NCBI GenBank assembly: GCA_001600695.1
Contig: BCKQ01000004.1
Coordinates: 620,001 to 684,000 of the forward strand
Direction of reading: 5' to 3'
From: Ascoidea asiatica
Lineage: Eukaryota > Ascomycota > Saccharomycetes > Ascoideales > Ascoideaceae
DNA: 64,000 nucleotides
Positions within the stretch are counted from its first letter, which is position 1, and every line of letters starts with the position of its first letter. The notes under the pieces were generated by a model. That model was not told the origin of the DNA. It did no database searches and saw nothing but the letters and a program-made list of their open reading frames with translations. Below are positions 31,661 through 41,771 of this stretch, piece by piece. A program made the translations under genes and the position numbers.

Positions 31661-33028
31661 ATGAGTTCATCTGAAATTTATCCTGTATCTACTTATAATT
31701 TGGCTCTTAAACCTTTCAATCCATTACCTGCAATCTCAAAAAAATATCCTTATACTATTTCTATATCATTGGCTGCCATTGATCCTGAAAGTTTTGATAA
31801 AAATGAAACTCCTTCTACTTTACGTATGTTAAAACAAAAAGATGATATGCTTATTGATGATTCTGATTCCGAAGAAGAAAGTGATGAAGATGACGAAGAA
31901 AAAGATGAATTAGATTCTGATGAAGAAATGGAAGATTCTGATAATCAAAAAAAATCAAAAAAGAGTTCAAAGAAATCTAAAGATTCTAAAAAATCTTCTG
32001 ATGACGAAGATGATGATGAGGAAGAAGAAGAAGACGATGATGATGATGATGAAGATGATGATGATGACACTGAAGAATTTGTTATTTGTACTTTATCTCC
32101 AAAAACTCAATTCCAACAATCGATAAACATAACCATTCGCCCAGAAGAAGAAGTATTTTTCGTAGTTACTGGATCATACCCAATTCATTTAACTGGTAAT
32201 TATATTAATCACCCTTTTGATGAAGATTCTGATTCTGATGAAGATTATGAATTTGATGAATATGATTTATCCCCCGATGAAGATGAAACTTACAGCTTAG
32301 AGGATTTAGAAAATGAATCTGATATTGAAGGAAAAATTGAGGAATTAATAGAAGATGAAGAAAAAAAAGATTCTATAAAATCAATCAAAGAAGAGGATGA
32401 TGAAAGTAAAGAAGAAGTAAAAAAAGAAACTGTCAATGATTCTAAAAAAGAATCAAAAAAAGAATCAAAAAAAGAAAAAAAAGAAAAATCTAAATCTCCT
32501 TCAAAAAAAGAAGAAAAACCTGTAAATGAATCTAAAAAATCAAAAAAGGAAAAAAACAAGAAACGTGCTTTAGAAGAAGATAATGAAAAATCTACTAAAA
32601 AGAGTAAAAAAGCTTCAGAAGAAAAAAATGTGAAATTCAATAAAGATTTAGAACAAGGTCCTACTTCATCTTCTGATAAAAAAAAGAAATTTCCAACAAA
32701 AAAATTAACTGGTGGAGTTGTAATTGAAGACCGAAAAGTTGGTACTGGACGTGCTGCAAAATCTGGTGACAGAATTGGAATGCGTTATGTTGGTAAATTA
32801 AAAAATGGTACTCTATTTGATAAAAATTCTAGTGGTAAACCATTCACTTTTAGTTTAGGTAAAGGTGAAGTTATCAAAGGCTGGGATGTTGGTGTAGCAG
32901 GTATGACTGTTGGTGGTGAAAGAAGAATCATTTGCCCTCCAGTAATGGCTTATGGTAAACAAAAACTTCCTGGAATTCCTCCTAATTCCGAACTTATATT
33001 TGATGTTAAATTAGTCACATTAAAATAA
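31661..33028 (+). CDS. FPR4: Nucleolar FKBP-type prolyl isomerase and histone chaperone (Fpr3/Fpr4)
   Basis: A nuclear/nucleolar peptidyl-prolyl isomerase that acts on histone tails and as a histone chaperone. The 455 residues have an N-terminal nucleoplasmin-like domain ([14 protein letters not shown]..., interrupted by long Asp/Glu tracts at about 65-140 and again near 185-235), a Lys/Glu/Ser-rich basic region (about 255-345), and a C-terminal FKBP domain (about 348-455). FKBP active-site residues are visible in [23 protein letters not shown] and MAYGKQ. Baker's yeast has two paralogues, Fpr3 and Fpr4; this is probably the single unduplicated form, so the symbol is nominal. Confidence 0.92.
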   Translation: MSSSEIYPVSTYNLALKPFNPLPAISKKYPYTISISLAAIDPESFDKNETPSTLRMLKQKDDMLIDDSDSEEESDEDDEEKDELDSDEEMEDSDNQKKSKKSSKKSKDSKKSSDDEDDDEEEEEDDDDDDEDDDDDTEEFVICTLSPKTQFQQSINITIRPEEEVFFVVTGSYPIHLTGNYINHPFDEDSDSDEDYEFDEYDLSPDEDETYSLEDLENESDIEGKIEELIEDEEKKDSIKSIKEEDDESKEEVKKETVNDSKKESKKESKKEKKEKSKSPSKKEEKPVNESKKSKKEKNKKRALEEDNEKSTKKSKKASEEKNVKFNKDLEQGPTSSSDKKKKFPTKKLTGGVVIEDRKVGTGRAAKSGDRIGMRYVGKLKNGTLFDKNSSGKPFTFSLGKGEVIKGWDVGVAGMTVGGERRIICPPVMAYGKQKLPGIPPNSELIFDVKLVTLK

Positions 33029-33474
33029 GTAGAAAAATTTTCCTTTTTTAACATTTTATAGTTTTAAAATCAAATATTATTGGATTATTATAAAATTTAT
33101 ATTTTTTATATTCCACATGGTTTTCCAAATTATGTAGTAAATGACTAATTAATTAAAAAAAACTCCAATGTACTGTAGCATGGCTATTTCAAAATACCCA
33201 TTTAATAGATACTGAAAAAAAAAAGAAAATTCAAAAACAACCCAAAAAAGTTTTTTTTAAAATTAATAGTTAAATTAAAGTTACCAGAAATCACAATTAT
33301 CGATGGGAAGTTTTATTTCCAGGACCAATTTGTTCCGCAAACTCTGTTTGATAATTTTATTGGGTTTAACCCGCGATAATATTGGCAAACGATATTTTGA
33401 ATCTAAAACTGTCTTTTTGTTTTTATTTTCAACAAGCAAAGTATTTGAATCTTTTATTTTGAATGATATTATAA
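33029..33474 (+). promoter_or_regulatory. Spacer between the FKBP gene and IPA1
   Basis: AT-rich 3' sequence followed by a short promoter. A 63-codon frame (33303-33494) overlaps the IPA1 start in another phase and has no family features. Confidence 0.4.
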
Positions 33475-34641
33475 ATGAAAAATATGTCTTCTGAATTTTT
33501 TTATTCTGCAGAATATTTTCAGTTTATCAATTGCGTGACAATTTCTATTCAGATTCCTTCAAGTGAGGAGATTTTTGGGCTATTTCTTGAGAATGATAGC
33601 AGTCTTCAAGTTTTTTCTTCAAACTCCATTTATTCAATATCTTTGCCTTCGAAAATAAAATATTGTTCTCCTACATCTATTCCTTTAACTCTTCTATCTT
33701 CAAGTAATTTTCCTGGTTGCTTTACGTTGAAACTAGAAACGAGTGTATATCAACCTATAAAGAATTCTTTAAATCCAATAATGGATTTAAACTGGCGAAA
33801 TAATTCAACTATTTGGTCGGGAAATTTTCTCAAAAACCAAAAAGAAAAGGGGTTTACAATTTGTTGTAAAAAGTGCAATGCAATAATTATCGACAATAGA
33901 AGTATATCATATATTATTAATGATAAACCTTCTGATTCTTGGTCCGAATTGGTTGATTTTTGGTTTTGCCATAGACCTGATATTGATTCCAAATTAAATC
34001 CAAAAATATTACAAGAAAATTATGTTCCATCAAGTGGATCGTTTATAGTGGGACCAAGTGATTTTCAGATAAAAAAGTCTGAATTGAATGGCAATATAAT
34101 TTTACATTCTAAAAAAGTGAATTGCTTCAAATGTAAAAATATTCTTGGAAATTACAATGAAGAAAATGATAAAGTATTAACATTGAATAAGTGGTGCTTA
34201 GAAATTTTTAGTGGAGTTGAAAACAAGTGCGAAAGTTTTTGGCCATACTATTCTGCTTATAATACATTAGTTGATGCTATTGTGAACCAATCAACCAGAT
34301 TTTTTTCCATATACTCAAAAAATTCTTCAAAAAAAGATTCAATTTTTGTATATGTTGCTAGTCTTGAATCATCTGTAACATTATCTCAACCACTAGCCCA
34401 TCCATTAGAAAGTTGCTTAAAATTGTTTTATTCCAGCCTTGAAAGAATAAATCAAAAAAAATCTGATTTTAATCAGTTAATCGAACCTCTTAGCTTTCCT
34501 GCAGAAGTTTTTGATGATTTTATTCTGACATTGACTCAAACAAACAAATTTCTTCCGAATAACTGCAAGACTTTTGAAGGAAAAATAGCTGGAATAAATG
34601 ATTGGAAAATTGGATTTCTTCCGCGAAAGAAAGTTTTTTAA
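33475..34641 (+). CDS. IPA1: HECT-like E2-binding protein, Ipa1/UBE3D family
   Basis: Resembles the UBE3D/E2-binding family (yeast Ipa1, YJR141W), reported to support mRNA 3'-end processing and to bind E2 ubiquitin enzymes. The 388 residues show the family's paired cysteine motifs CKKC (about 122-125) and CFKC (about 219-222), the segment SWSELVDFWFCHRP, SSGSFIVGPSDFQI and the LTLNKWCLEIF segment; the Cys/His cluster probably binds zinc. Baker's yeast Ipa1 is about 347 residues. There are two possible starts, ATG at 33475 (MKNMSS) and at 33484; I list the first. The assignment rests on motif recall, so function is inferred. Confidence 0.82.
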   Translation: MKNMSSEFFYSAEYFQFINCVTISIQIPSSEEIFGLFLENDSSLQVFSSNSIYSISLPSKIKYCSPTSIPLTLLSSSNFPGCFTLKLETSVYQPIKNSLNPIMDLNWRNNSTIWSGNFLKNQKEKGFTICCKKCNAIIIDNRSISYIINDKPSDSWSELVDFWFCHRPDIDSKLNPKILQENYVPSSGSFIVGPSDFQIKKSELNGNIILHSKKVNCFKCKNILGNYNEENDKVLTLNKWCLEIFSGVENKCESFWPYYSAYNTLVDAIVNQSTRFFSIYSKNSSKKDSIFVYVASLESSVTLSQPLAHPLESCLKLFYSSLERINQKKSDFNQLIEPLSFPAEVFDDFILTLTQTNKFLPNNCKTFEGKIAGINDWKIGFLPRKKVF

Positions 34642-35009
34642 GACATTTTGTTTAATATCATAATTTCACTTTCAATCAAATGAATTTTGGGCTTTTCTCT
34701 TTTTTTATTCAATTTTTTTTTTTTTTTTTCATTGCAAATCACAAATACAACGTAATAATAGTCTTATTACAAGTAGTGTTACTAATTATGTAGTTAATGA
34801 TAAAGTCTTAGCGAAGTAGCAAAAACAGGTGACTAACTTAGTCTGAGACCAGGTTTTTGGATCCATAATTTTTACCAACAGTTTTAAGCTGAATTTGAAA
34901 AACAGTAAACACAACGATTGAAATGTCAAAAGAATAAACAACATAAATCATGAAGCAGAGAACGAAATACATTATCTTAGTTCTCTTTTAACAACAAGAA
35001 TATAGTAAA
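34642..35009 (+). promoter_or_regulatory. Spacer and promoter of BRL1
   Basis: Contains poly-T near 34716-34729 and otherwise unremarkable AT-rich sequence. No regulatory site recognised. Confidence 0.4.
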
Positions 35010-36425
35010 ATGTCAACCCCCAAAAGAAATCTTCTTTTAATAAATAATCAAAAAACACCTAAGCTCACTCCTTCTGTTTCTCCGCCAAAATCAATTTTAA
35101 AAAATCATAAAGCTAATATTTTGAACACAAGAGATTATAAAACAAGATCTACAATAAGTTTCAATGATGGAAACAAAGCTCGCACAGATCAATTGAATCA
35201 AGAAGAAAAGATCGGTATCAAAATTTCGAAGTCTTTTTTCAATAGTCATCCTGAATTGAGTACTGCCATTGAAGAGGATGGTACATTTAATGCCATAAAA
35301 GGCTCTCGTGTTTTATTTTCTGCAAAGAAAACTATTTATGACTTCAATAATGACTTTAGCTATGATGAATCAATAGATTCTGTGAACCCACTTTTATTAG
35401 AGAAACAAAAATTTAAAGTTTCAAAAGAAGAGGAAAAAAAAAAACGAAGTGATGCAAGTGATAATAATTACAATAATAATAATAGTAAGAATAATAAGAG
35501 TAATAACAATCAATTTGAATCTACTAAGAACAATGAGAATGATTTAGATGGGAATTCAAAACAAGTTCAATATATATATACGAGTGAGTTCAGTGAATTG
35601 CCCATTTATAAAAGAGTGTTATATGATCCTCAGGTCCCGTTTATGATTTCATTATACCTGCAATTGATATTTAATATTATGTTATTATCTATTGTCTCTT
35701 ATTTTGGCTTTCAAGTGGTTAAAACAATTAAAACAGATGTTGATAGCAAAGTAGAGTCATATGCTGCTGATATCATACAAGAAATATCATTGTGTTCAAG
35801 AGAATACTCAAGGAACAATTGTGCACCGGGAAAAAGAGTTCCGGCTCTAGAAGAATCATGTTCTGTTTGGGAAAAATGCATGAATAGAGATTCAAATACC
35901 ATAGGAAGAGCAAAAGTTAGTGCTGAAACTTTCAGTGAAATTATAAATGGTTTTATAAAACCAATAAGTTGGAAAAGTATTTTTGTTTTGACATTGATTA
36001 CTTTTGGAAGTGTTTTGCTTACCAATGCTACTTTTGGTACTTACAGAATTTATGCTGGCCAAGAATCTAATGGGAATTCTTTTGAAGCATCAAGCAATGA
36101 TAATGATATTAGAGATGCTGCAAATCATGATCAATATGTTCAAAATTCAAATAGTTTAAAACGAATAACTTCTCCCTTAAAATCACTAACTCCAAGTTTC
36201 AAACAACAAAATGAAATGCCTCAAGATCTAAATACTACTGATGATTTTTATGAAGCCAATAATCTAACTCCAATGCCAGGCTTTATAAAAATGAGTTCCC
36301 CGATTAAATCGACTCCTTTTGTTTCTTCAAATTTTGATTCCTCATTCTATAATTCTAGATTTAGCCCTACTATGGGAGCTAAATTAAGACATGATAGACA
36401 TATTAAATATGATATTGATAACTAG
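35010..36425 (+). CDS. BRL1: Nuclear envelope protein Brl1/Brr6
   Basis: Member of the Brr6/Brl1 family of nuclear-envelope/ER proteins that help build nuclear pores and keep membrane lipid balance. The 471 residues have a long disordered N-terminus, then the conserved core at about 205-350: a membrane span entered by YDPQVPFMISLYLQLIFN, a lumenal loop with four conserved cysteines (SLCSREYSRNNC ... ESCSVWEKC), an amphipathic helix (SAETFSEIINGFIKPISW) and a second span. A disordered C-terminal tail with SP/TP sites follows. The length equals baker's yeast Brl1 (471) rather than Brr6 (197), so BRL1 is preferred. An Asn-rich tract lies near residues 155-175. Confidence 0.92.
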   Translation: MSTPKRNLLLINNQKTPKLTPSVSPPKSILKNHKANILNTRDYKTRSTISFNDGNKARTDQLNQEEKIGIKISKSFFNSHPELSTAIEEDGTFNAIKGSRVLFSAKKTIYDFNNDFSYDESIDSVNPLLLEKQKFKVSKEEEKKKRSDASDNNYNNNNSKNNKSNNNQFESTKNNENDLDGNSKQVQYIYTSEFSELPIYKRVLYDPQVPFMISLYLQLIFNIMLLSIVSYFGFQVVKTIKTDVDSKVESYAADIIQEISLCSREYSRNNCAPGKRVPALEESCSVWEKCMNRDSNTIGRAKVSAETFSEIINGFIKPISWKSIFVLTLITFGSVLLTNATFGTYRIYAGQESNGNSFEASSNDNDIRDAANHDQYVQNSNSLKRITSPLKSLTPSFKQQNEMPQDLNTTDDFYEANNLTPMPGFIKMSSPIKSTPFVSSNFDSSFYNSRFSPTMGAKLRHDRHIKYDIDN

Positions 36426-36790
36426 TTTATTATTAGTTATATTAAAAACAATTTATCTTATGTAATTTTAGTATCTGTAATAAATAATTTTAGGTTTAGC
36501 AACATTCAGTATTTAAATTCTGCTTTAACGTTAACTGCATCATAATAAAGCAAAATATGGATGCTGGATGTATCTTGCAGAATCTGCTCACTTCTCAAAT
36601 GTTCAACAAATTCGAATCTTGATTCGTTTTAATAACCATAGTTTAACAAAATAAAGTATTGCTATGAGCATTCATCGTATTTCTAAAACTATTTAAACAG
36701 TGTAAAATTGTTTTTTTTTAGCTAATTATTCCAAAACATTAACAATACAATCTTCAATTACACTATATGTAGGGTAGTTTAATAGGAAAA
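36426..36790 (+). promoter_or_regulatory. Spacer and promoter of DAP1
   Basis: Short AT-rich region. It includes an imperfect inverted word GCTTTAACGTTAAC...ATAAAGC near 36522-36552. No known site is assigned. Confidence 0.4.
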
Positions 36791-37282
36791 ATGAATGGAA
36801 TTATATTAGTTTTAACGCTATTCGCTTTATATTTTATCAAAAAGGTTTTATTTCCAAGCGTACAGGATTCATCGATAGAAATTGATCCTTTCAAAGAAAA
36901 TTTAGATTCTGAAAATGGTATTAGTGATGCGGTTGTAATAAAAAATTTTACGCCAAGAACTTTATATAAATTCAATGGCCATGATGACGAAAAAGTGTAT
37001 TTAGCAATAAAAGGGAGAGTATTTGATGTCTCAAGTGGAAGATCGTTTTATGGACCAAGTGGACCTTATGCAAATTTTGCTGGACGTGATGCTTCAAGAG
37101 GATTAGCTATGAACTCTTTCGAGGAAGATGTAGTTAGAGATTGGGATCAACCTATAGATGATCTTGTAGGATTGAAAAAAGATGAAATCCAAGCATTGAA
37201 TGAATGGGAATCCTTTTTTGAGAAGAAATATATTTGTGTTGGAAATTTGATTCCTGAGACAGCTCCTAAAGTCAATAATTGA
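36791..37282 (+). CDS. DAP1: Heme-binding membrane protein Dap1 (MAPR, cytochrome b5-like)
   Basis: Membrane-associated progesterone receptor family protein that binds heme and supports sterol synthesis through the P450 Erg11. The 163 residues have an N-terminal hydrophobic span (about 3-20, [18 protein letters not shown]) and a cytochrome b5-like domain (about 55-155) with the MAPR signature: [32 protein letters not shown], then [16 protein letters not shown]. The heme-ligand tyrosine of this family lies in the YGPSGPY segment. Length agrees with yeast Dap1 (152). Confidence 0.94.
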   Translation: MNGIILVLTLFALYFIKKVLFPSVQDSSIEIDPFKENLDSENGISDAVVIKNFTPRTLYKFNGHDDEKVYLAIKGRVFDVSSGRSFYGPSGPYANFAGRDASRGLAMNSFEEDVVRDWDQPIDDLVGLKKDEIQALNEWESFFEKKYICVGNLIPETAPKVNN

Positions 37283-37802
37283 GCAAGACGATTTTTTTCG
37301 TTTTTAATTTGCTCTGAAGGATAATAAGCTTTACTAATACTCAAAAAATGACTTTATAGTAATTACATTGGCTTTATCACAAAGGTGGTAATTTTTTTAA
37401 AAATATAACTGAAATGTTTATTGAATTTTTGAGTTGATCGATTGAAAAATGAAATAGATTTCAATAAAAAGAAGTACTAATTCTAACAAAATTCAATAAC
37501 TGTTTAAGAAAATAATTTTGTAATTTAATTGTATATTTTTTAACATAGGTCTGGAATAATATTGTAGATTTTGATACTGTAATACTCTATGATATTTACA
37601 ATGGAAAGTATTAAGACGGGTAACTTACTTTTTCATCAATTTTGAAGAGCCATAAAGTTAATCGTCACCATACATTCAGCCATTCTGATAAGAAAAACAC
37701 ATCTAAATTAATATACTGTATGTCTTTGAACTGGGGAGAACAACGAAAAGAAGCAGCAACAAATGTTACTTCAAAAAATTATTTCTCATCAAAAAATATA
37801 GC
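37283..37802 (+). promoter_or_regulatory. Spacer and promoter of DCN1
   Basis: AT-rich sequence of about 520 bases with no convincing gene. The region before the short first exon of DCN1 (ATG at 37803) contains no in-frame upstream extension. Confidence 0.4.
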
Positions 37803-38704
37803 ATGCTTTCTGTAAGTATAATTTTTGGATATGCTACATTTTGTTATAACGGAATACTAACTCTATTCTTTAGGACTCTCAAGAACTACTAAGGTCAAAA
37901 TTCAGTAATATAACCGGTGTATCAAAAGCTTCGTCTGTAAATTGGTTAGAAACCTTTGATTGGAATATTGAAAGAACATTGAACGAATTCTATGCTGATA
38001 ATAAGCAAATGCAGAACAGTTCAACAACATTTAAAAGAACATTCAAAACAATTTTTAAACCGAATGAGAAAAGAAAAAAAATGCCTAAAAATAATACCGC
38101 TAAGTTAGAACAAATATATCAAAAATATATGGATCCTGAAAATGAAGAACAGATTAATATTGAAGGAACTATTGAATATATTGAAGCCTTAGGATTTGAC
38201 CCAGAGGATAGAAAAGCGTTGATACTCGCTTATCTTCTAGAATCCCCAACAATGGGTCTATTCACCCGAAATTCTTTCATGGAAAAATGGAGTGAATATA
38301 ATGCATTTTCAATATCTGCGATGTCAAAAAAAATAATTGAAGTTGACAGGAAATTCGACGAAGATATTGAGACTCTCAAAATGATTTATACTTATACTTT
38401 TGGTTTTGTTTTGGAAAAAGATCAAAGGTCAATGGCTCCTGACGTTGCTATAGATTATTGGAAACTATTATTATCGAATCGTTTTCCGGAGAAAATAAAT
38501 AGCTGGACGCAGTTTATTGAAACAGTGTGGAAAAAATCAATATCAAGGGATGTTTGGAATATGACTTTAGAATTTATGATAAAATTTGAAAATGACCAAA
38601 AATATGATTCTTGGGATGAAATGGAAGCATGGCCTGGAGTTATAGATGATTTTGTTGCCTATGTAAGACAAAGTATTGCCCCAGAAGAAGAAGATATTTT
38701 TTGA
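37803..38704 (+). CDS. DCN1: Cullin neddylation E3 Dcn1 (two exons)
   Basis: Scaffold-type E3 that brings the Nedd8/Rub1-charged E2 Ubc12 to cullins. Exon 1 is only nine bases (37803-37811, M-L-S); the intron 37812-37873 has donor GTAAGT, branch point TACTAAC and TAG acceptor; exon 2 is 37874-38704. The product is 279 residues (yeast 269). Residues 4-40 form a UBA domain (LRSKFSNITGVSKASSVNWL, NIERTLNEFY); the PONY/potentiating-neddylation domain fills about 75-275 (LEQIYQKYMDP, ALGFDPEDRKALILAYLLES, SWDEMEAWPGVIDDFVAYV). Without exon 1 the UBA region has no start codon, which is why I accept the tiny exon. Confidence 0.91.
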
Positions 38705-39093
38705 AGACTTTTTAGTCTTGATAAAACGAAGTATTTTGTAGTGATGGAAAAAATGAGAAACTTTCATTTACTTTAAAAATATTTAATTGCTTGTTATTCC
38801 CTGAATCGTAATGCTCGAATGTGGTTATTAAGATTTGGTTTCTCTACAAATTTGAACAGTGACAACTTCAAAAAATAAAGTTTACTCTTAAACCAGAAAA
38901 TTCTAAATAGTATCTTTATATTTCCTTTTTTCTAATAATAGTTTTTTTCTGATCACTTGCAAAATTGGAATTTAAAATAAAAATTGTGTACGTTAAGCTT
39001 TGTAGAAGTTATAAATAAAGTTAATCATCCTACTAAATGACCACACAAAATTGGTTCAAAAGTTCTTTAGAAACCCTTTTTCAATGCCATAAA
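38705..39093. other. Spacer between DCN1 and the tRNA gene
   Basis: AT-rich, with no gene seen. A 66-codon minus-strand frame overlaps the DCN1 3' end and looks like a shadow. Confidence 0.4.
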
Positions 39094-39165
39094 GGGTCTG
39101 TCCGGGAATCGAACCCGGGACCACCATCACCCTAAGATGGTATCATACTTCTAGACCAACAGACC
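39094..39165 (-). tRNA. tRNA-Pro (AGG)
   Basis: Minus-strand 72-nt cloverleaf without intron. The acceptor arm GGTCTGT pairs with ACAGACC; the D arm contains TGGTCTAGAAGTATGATA (A box); the anticodon stem CCATC/GATGG encloses loop TTAGGGT, giving anticodon AGG; the T arm holds GGTTCGATTCC (B box) within CCCGG/CCGGG. The body matches yeast proline tRNAs, although the acceptor begins GGTCTGT where baker's yeast has GGGCGTG. Transcription is by RNA polymerase III from the internal boxes. Confidence 0.95.
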
Positions 39166-39411
39166 TTAAACTTAAAACAGTTTTAAGCAAATATATAAAG
39201 CTATTTTTCATTTTAAAACAAATGGTTACAAAATACAAAATATTTTGTGCTATACAATACAGAATTGCCTTATGCAATCGTAAAGACATCCATAAAAAAG
39301 AAATTCACATAAAAAAAAAACAAGCCTGTCATTTTATTATTATAAAAAAATAATAAGTTACTAATACAACAACTATAAAACCCATATATAATTCTCGAAA
39401 TAGGAAACGAA

Positions 39412-39928
39412 TTAAATAGCCATTTTTTTCTCCATTTGAGAATGAAAATCTTTATTTGAGTTTTCAAAACCAGTATAAATATCCTCCCAGTCAACTGAAC
39501 TATCTTTATTTAGGAGAATATCTCTGTGAACATTACCATTGCCTTCAAAATAATCTGGCTTAAAGTCAATTTTACTAACAATCTCTAGTTCCATTGATCT
39601 TTTTAAAGGTTCACCTAATCCAAACAATAGTCTATATTGCTCCATTTTAAGATCATGTTGAGTTTCTTCCCAGTTTTTAACACGGTTTTCCAATGGATGT
39701 CTATTATTAATTTGTGATGATAAGGATATAGGAGCTCCATTCTTTAAAGAATCTTGCAACGATGGAATTGAATTAGCAAATTCACCATATTGTATTGTAT
39801 TAATTGATGTTGGTTGGGAGTTTGGAGGAACAATTCTAAGATTCTATATTTAATCGAAATTGTTAGTTTCTAGTTTTTTTCTATACACCAAAAGAATGAA
39901 AAATTATAACGTATTTACATACACCCAT
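39412..39928 (-). CDS. UMP1: Proteasome maturation factor Ump1 (two exons)
   Basis: Chaperone enclosed in the assembling 20S proteasome; it coordinates beta-subunit processing and becomes the first substrate. Exon 1 is six bases (39923-39928, M-G); the intron 39844-39922 has donor GTATGT, branch CTAAC and TAG acceptor; exon 2 is 39412-39843. The product is 145 residues (yeast 148). Family landmarks: LRIVPPNSQ near the start, IPSLQDSL, the central NRHPLENRVKNWEETQ segment, GLGEPLKRSMELEIV, HRDILLNKDSSVDWEDIYTG, and a KKMAI end like yeast KQLGI. The first exon was inferred because exon 2 is open upstream but lacks an ATG. Confidence 0.92.
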
Positions 39929-40036
39929 GCTGGAAGTTATTTATTTATTATCTAAAAGGATTGAAGTTCTTTACTTTCTTGCTTTAATTGTTTTTGCAAT
40001 ATCTGCTAACCTGAAACTAAATAATTATAAGCTTCA

Positions 40037-40045
40037 AGTGGCAAT
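40037..40045 (+). promoter_or_regulatory. Possible Rpn4/PACE-like site AGTGGCAAT
   Basis: Seven of nine bases match the proteasome element GGTGGCAAA (core GTGGCAA), about 110 bases upstream of UMP1. Proteasome genes including UMP1 are Rpn4 targets in baker's yeast. A single imperfect match, so tentative. Confidence 0.3.
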
Positions 40046-40092
40046 TATCAACATTTCAATCAAAAAAAATTGAAGATTATATACAATGCGGA

Positions 40093-40134
40093 AAAACTGC
40101 GGAAAAGGATGGATATTATATTTTCCGTAGTTTT
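40093..40134. repeat. Short inverted repeat with GCGGAAAA / TTTTCCG(T) arms
   Basis: Arms AAAACTGCGGAAAA (40093-40106) and TTTTCCGTAGTTTT (40121-40134) are complementary at 13 of 14 positions around a 14-base loop. A further TGCGGAAAA lies at 40088-40096, overlapping the left arm. It could be paired binding sites for a regulator or a hairpin. Confidence 0.6.
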
Positions 40135-40369
40135 AAATTGTTCTGCAATAAGAATTGGATGCTGGATGACAGTTATCGGCTCTTTGTTTCCCGTTTTTTT
40201 TTATTTTTTTCCCATTTAACAGTTCAATTCTATTTTATATTCTCTAGGAATTGCGTTTATTGAAGGATTTCTTGATGGAAAATGTTATTATTATTTTAAC
40301 ATTAGTTAGCGATACCTAAATTTTCAAAAATAAAAAGATTTTAAAGAAAGCCATGGTTAATATTTCAAT

Positions 40370-41395
40370 ATGACAGCTTCAAATATGTTAATGGAATCAA
40401 CTTCCTTCAATACTAATTCAGAAAACTCTTTATTCAAACTACGTTATAAATTATCAAATAATCATTCGAATAATATTACATGTCTAAAAATATCTCCCAA
40501 TGGAAAATTATTCGCAACTAGCTCTTCAGATAAAATTATCAAAATATTTAATCTTCATAACGGGAATAAGCTTTGCGAATTTGAAGGACATCTAAAAGGT
40601 ATATCAGATATTGATTTCTCACCATGTTCTAATTATCTAGCTTCAGGATCAGATGACTATACTATTAGAATTTGGTCATTAAAATACTACAAATTAGTAA
40701 GAATTCTCATTGGTCATACTTATCATGTCACTTGTGTCAAATTCAATTACAAAGGAAATTTACTAGTTTCTGGTTCAAATGATGAGGCTATAAGAGTTTG
40801 GGATACATATGGTGGAAAATGTTTAAAGACTCTTTCAACTCATTCTGATCCTATATCTTCAATTGATATAATATGGGATGGAACCATAATTGCTAGTGGT
40901 AGTTATGATGGTTTAATAAGATTATATGATACTGGATCAGGACAATGCTTAAAAACATTAATGTATGACAGAAACGATATTAGTACATTTCCAATAAGCT
41001 TTATCAGATTTAGCCCTAATGGGAAATATATTCTATCAAGTACTTTGGATGGGAAACTTAGGCTATGGGATTATATGAACAACAAAATTGTAAAGACCTA
41101 CCAAGGGTATTTCACCTCGAAAACACAAGAGATAAAACATTTATCGATAGCTGAGAAATATACTTGCAGTACTGAATTTATAACTTGCACTAAAACGCCA
41201 TTAATTGCTTCTGGTTCGGAATCTGGAAAAATTTTTTTATGGGATATTCAAACAAGAAAAATAGTATCCATTTTAGAGACTAGTCAAAACTCTCCTGTAT
41301 TACAAATACATACATATAATGAAGGAAAAACTCTTGGTTCAATAACTTTGAATGGTCATATTCAAATATGGGACTTAGATGAAGAAAAAGCTTAA
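40370..41395 (+). CDS. SWD3: COMPASS subunit Swd3 (WDR5-like WD-repeat protein)
   Basis: Nuclear WD40 propeller of the Set1/COMPASS histone H3 K4 methyltransferase. The 341 residues fold into seven WD repeats. They track human WDR5 closely, e.g. NGKLFATSSSDKIIKIF, GHLKGISDIDFSPCSNYLAS, HTYHVTCVKFN, NEAIRVWDTYGGKCLKTL, HSDPISSIDI, YDGLIRLYDTGSGQCLKTL and SPNGKYILSSTLDGKLRLWDY. The WDR5 landmark HSDPVS is kept as HSDPIS. Length is slightly above yeast Swd3 (315), with a short insertion in blade 6. The start at 40370 is followed by a second ATG after six codons (MTASNMLM), which could also serve. Confidence 0.93.
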   Translation: MTASNMLMESTSFNTNSENSLFKLRYKLSNNHSNNITCLKISPNGKLFATSSSDKIIKIFNLHNGNKLCEFEGHLKGISDIDFSPCSNYLASGSDDYTIRIWSLKYYKLVRILIGHTYHVTCVKFNYKGNLLVSGSNDEAIRVWDTYGGKCLKTLSTHSDPISSIDIIWDGTIIASGSYDGLIRLYDTGSGQCLKTLMYDRNDISTFPISFIRFSPNGKYILSSTLDGKLRLWDYMNNKIVKTYQGYFTSKTQEIKHLSIAEKYTCSTEFITCTKTPLIASGSESGKIFLWDIQTRKIVSILETSQNSPVLQIHTYNEGKTLGSITLNGHIQIWDLDEEKA

Positions 41396-41771
41396 AAGCA
41401 GTTGACCCAGTTTCAGCAACTGCAACTTTGCGGGCGGACGACTCTTTTCAATGTAAATCTATGATTATTCACATAAATTTATAGAATCATATAGTTGCAC
41501 TATAAATTCTGATTTAAATAAATATTTGAAAGCTCTAAAATGAATTCAGGTGGTAGAAATGCCGAGATCGAAAATAAAATCTCGAAAATAAAATTCATCA
41601 GATTTATTATAAATGTCTTTTTCTTTTGGGCGCTTAATTTTTTCTTTTTTATTTAAACTTATGAATATTTCTACTATTAGTTATTTAATCCTCTGTCAAT
41701 TACTTATTAGTTACATTAAACTCAAACAAAACTTAACTATATCATTCTAATTTACAAACTTGTTAAGCCAG
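41396..41771 (+). promoter_or_regulatory. Spacer and promoter of ZIP1
   Basis: Contains TTGCGGGCGGACGAC near 41427-41441, one of few GC-rich words here; it only loosely resembles a URS1 element, and the adjoining CCCGCAAAG (reverse strand) misses the Ndt80 consensus at the last base. The sequence TCGAAAATAAAAT occurs twice in tandem at about 41568-41593. Confidence 0.45.

Larger units (their letters stand above)
39929..40369. promoter_or_regulatory. Divergent promoter of UMP1 and SWD3
   Basis: 441 bases. It contains a PACE-like word near UMP1 and a hairpin of GCGGAAAA words at 40093-40134 (listed separately). The SWD3-proximal half is T-rich (poly-T near 40196-40210). Confidence 0.55.

Noticed and set aside
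33303-33494. 63-codon frame before IPA1
   Set aside because: Overlaps the IPA1 start in a different phase. No recognisable product.
41420-41445. URS1 or Ndt80 site before ZIP1
   Set aside because: The GCGGGCGG and CCCGCAAAG words deviate from both consensus sequences, and DMC1 has no counterpart.
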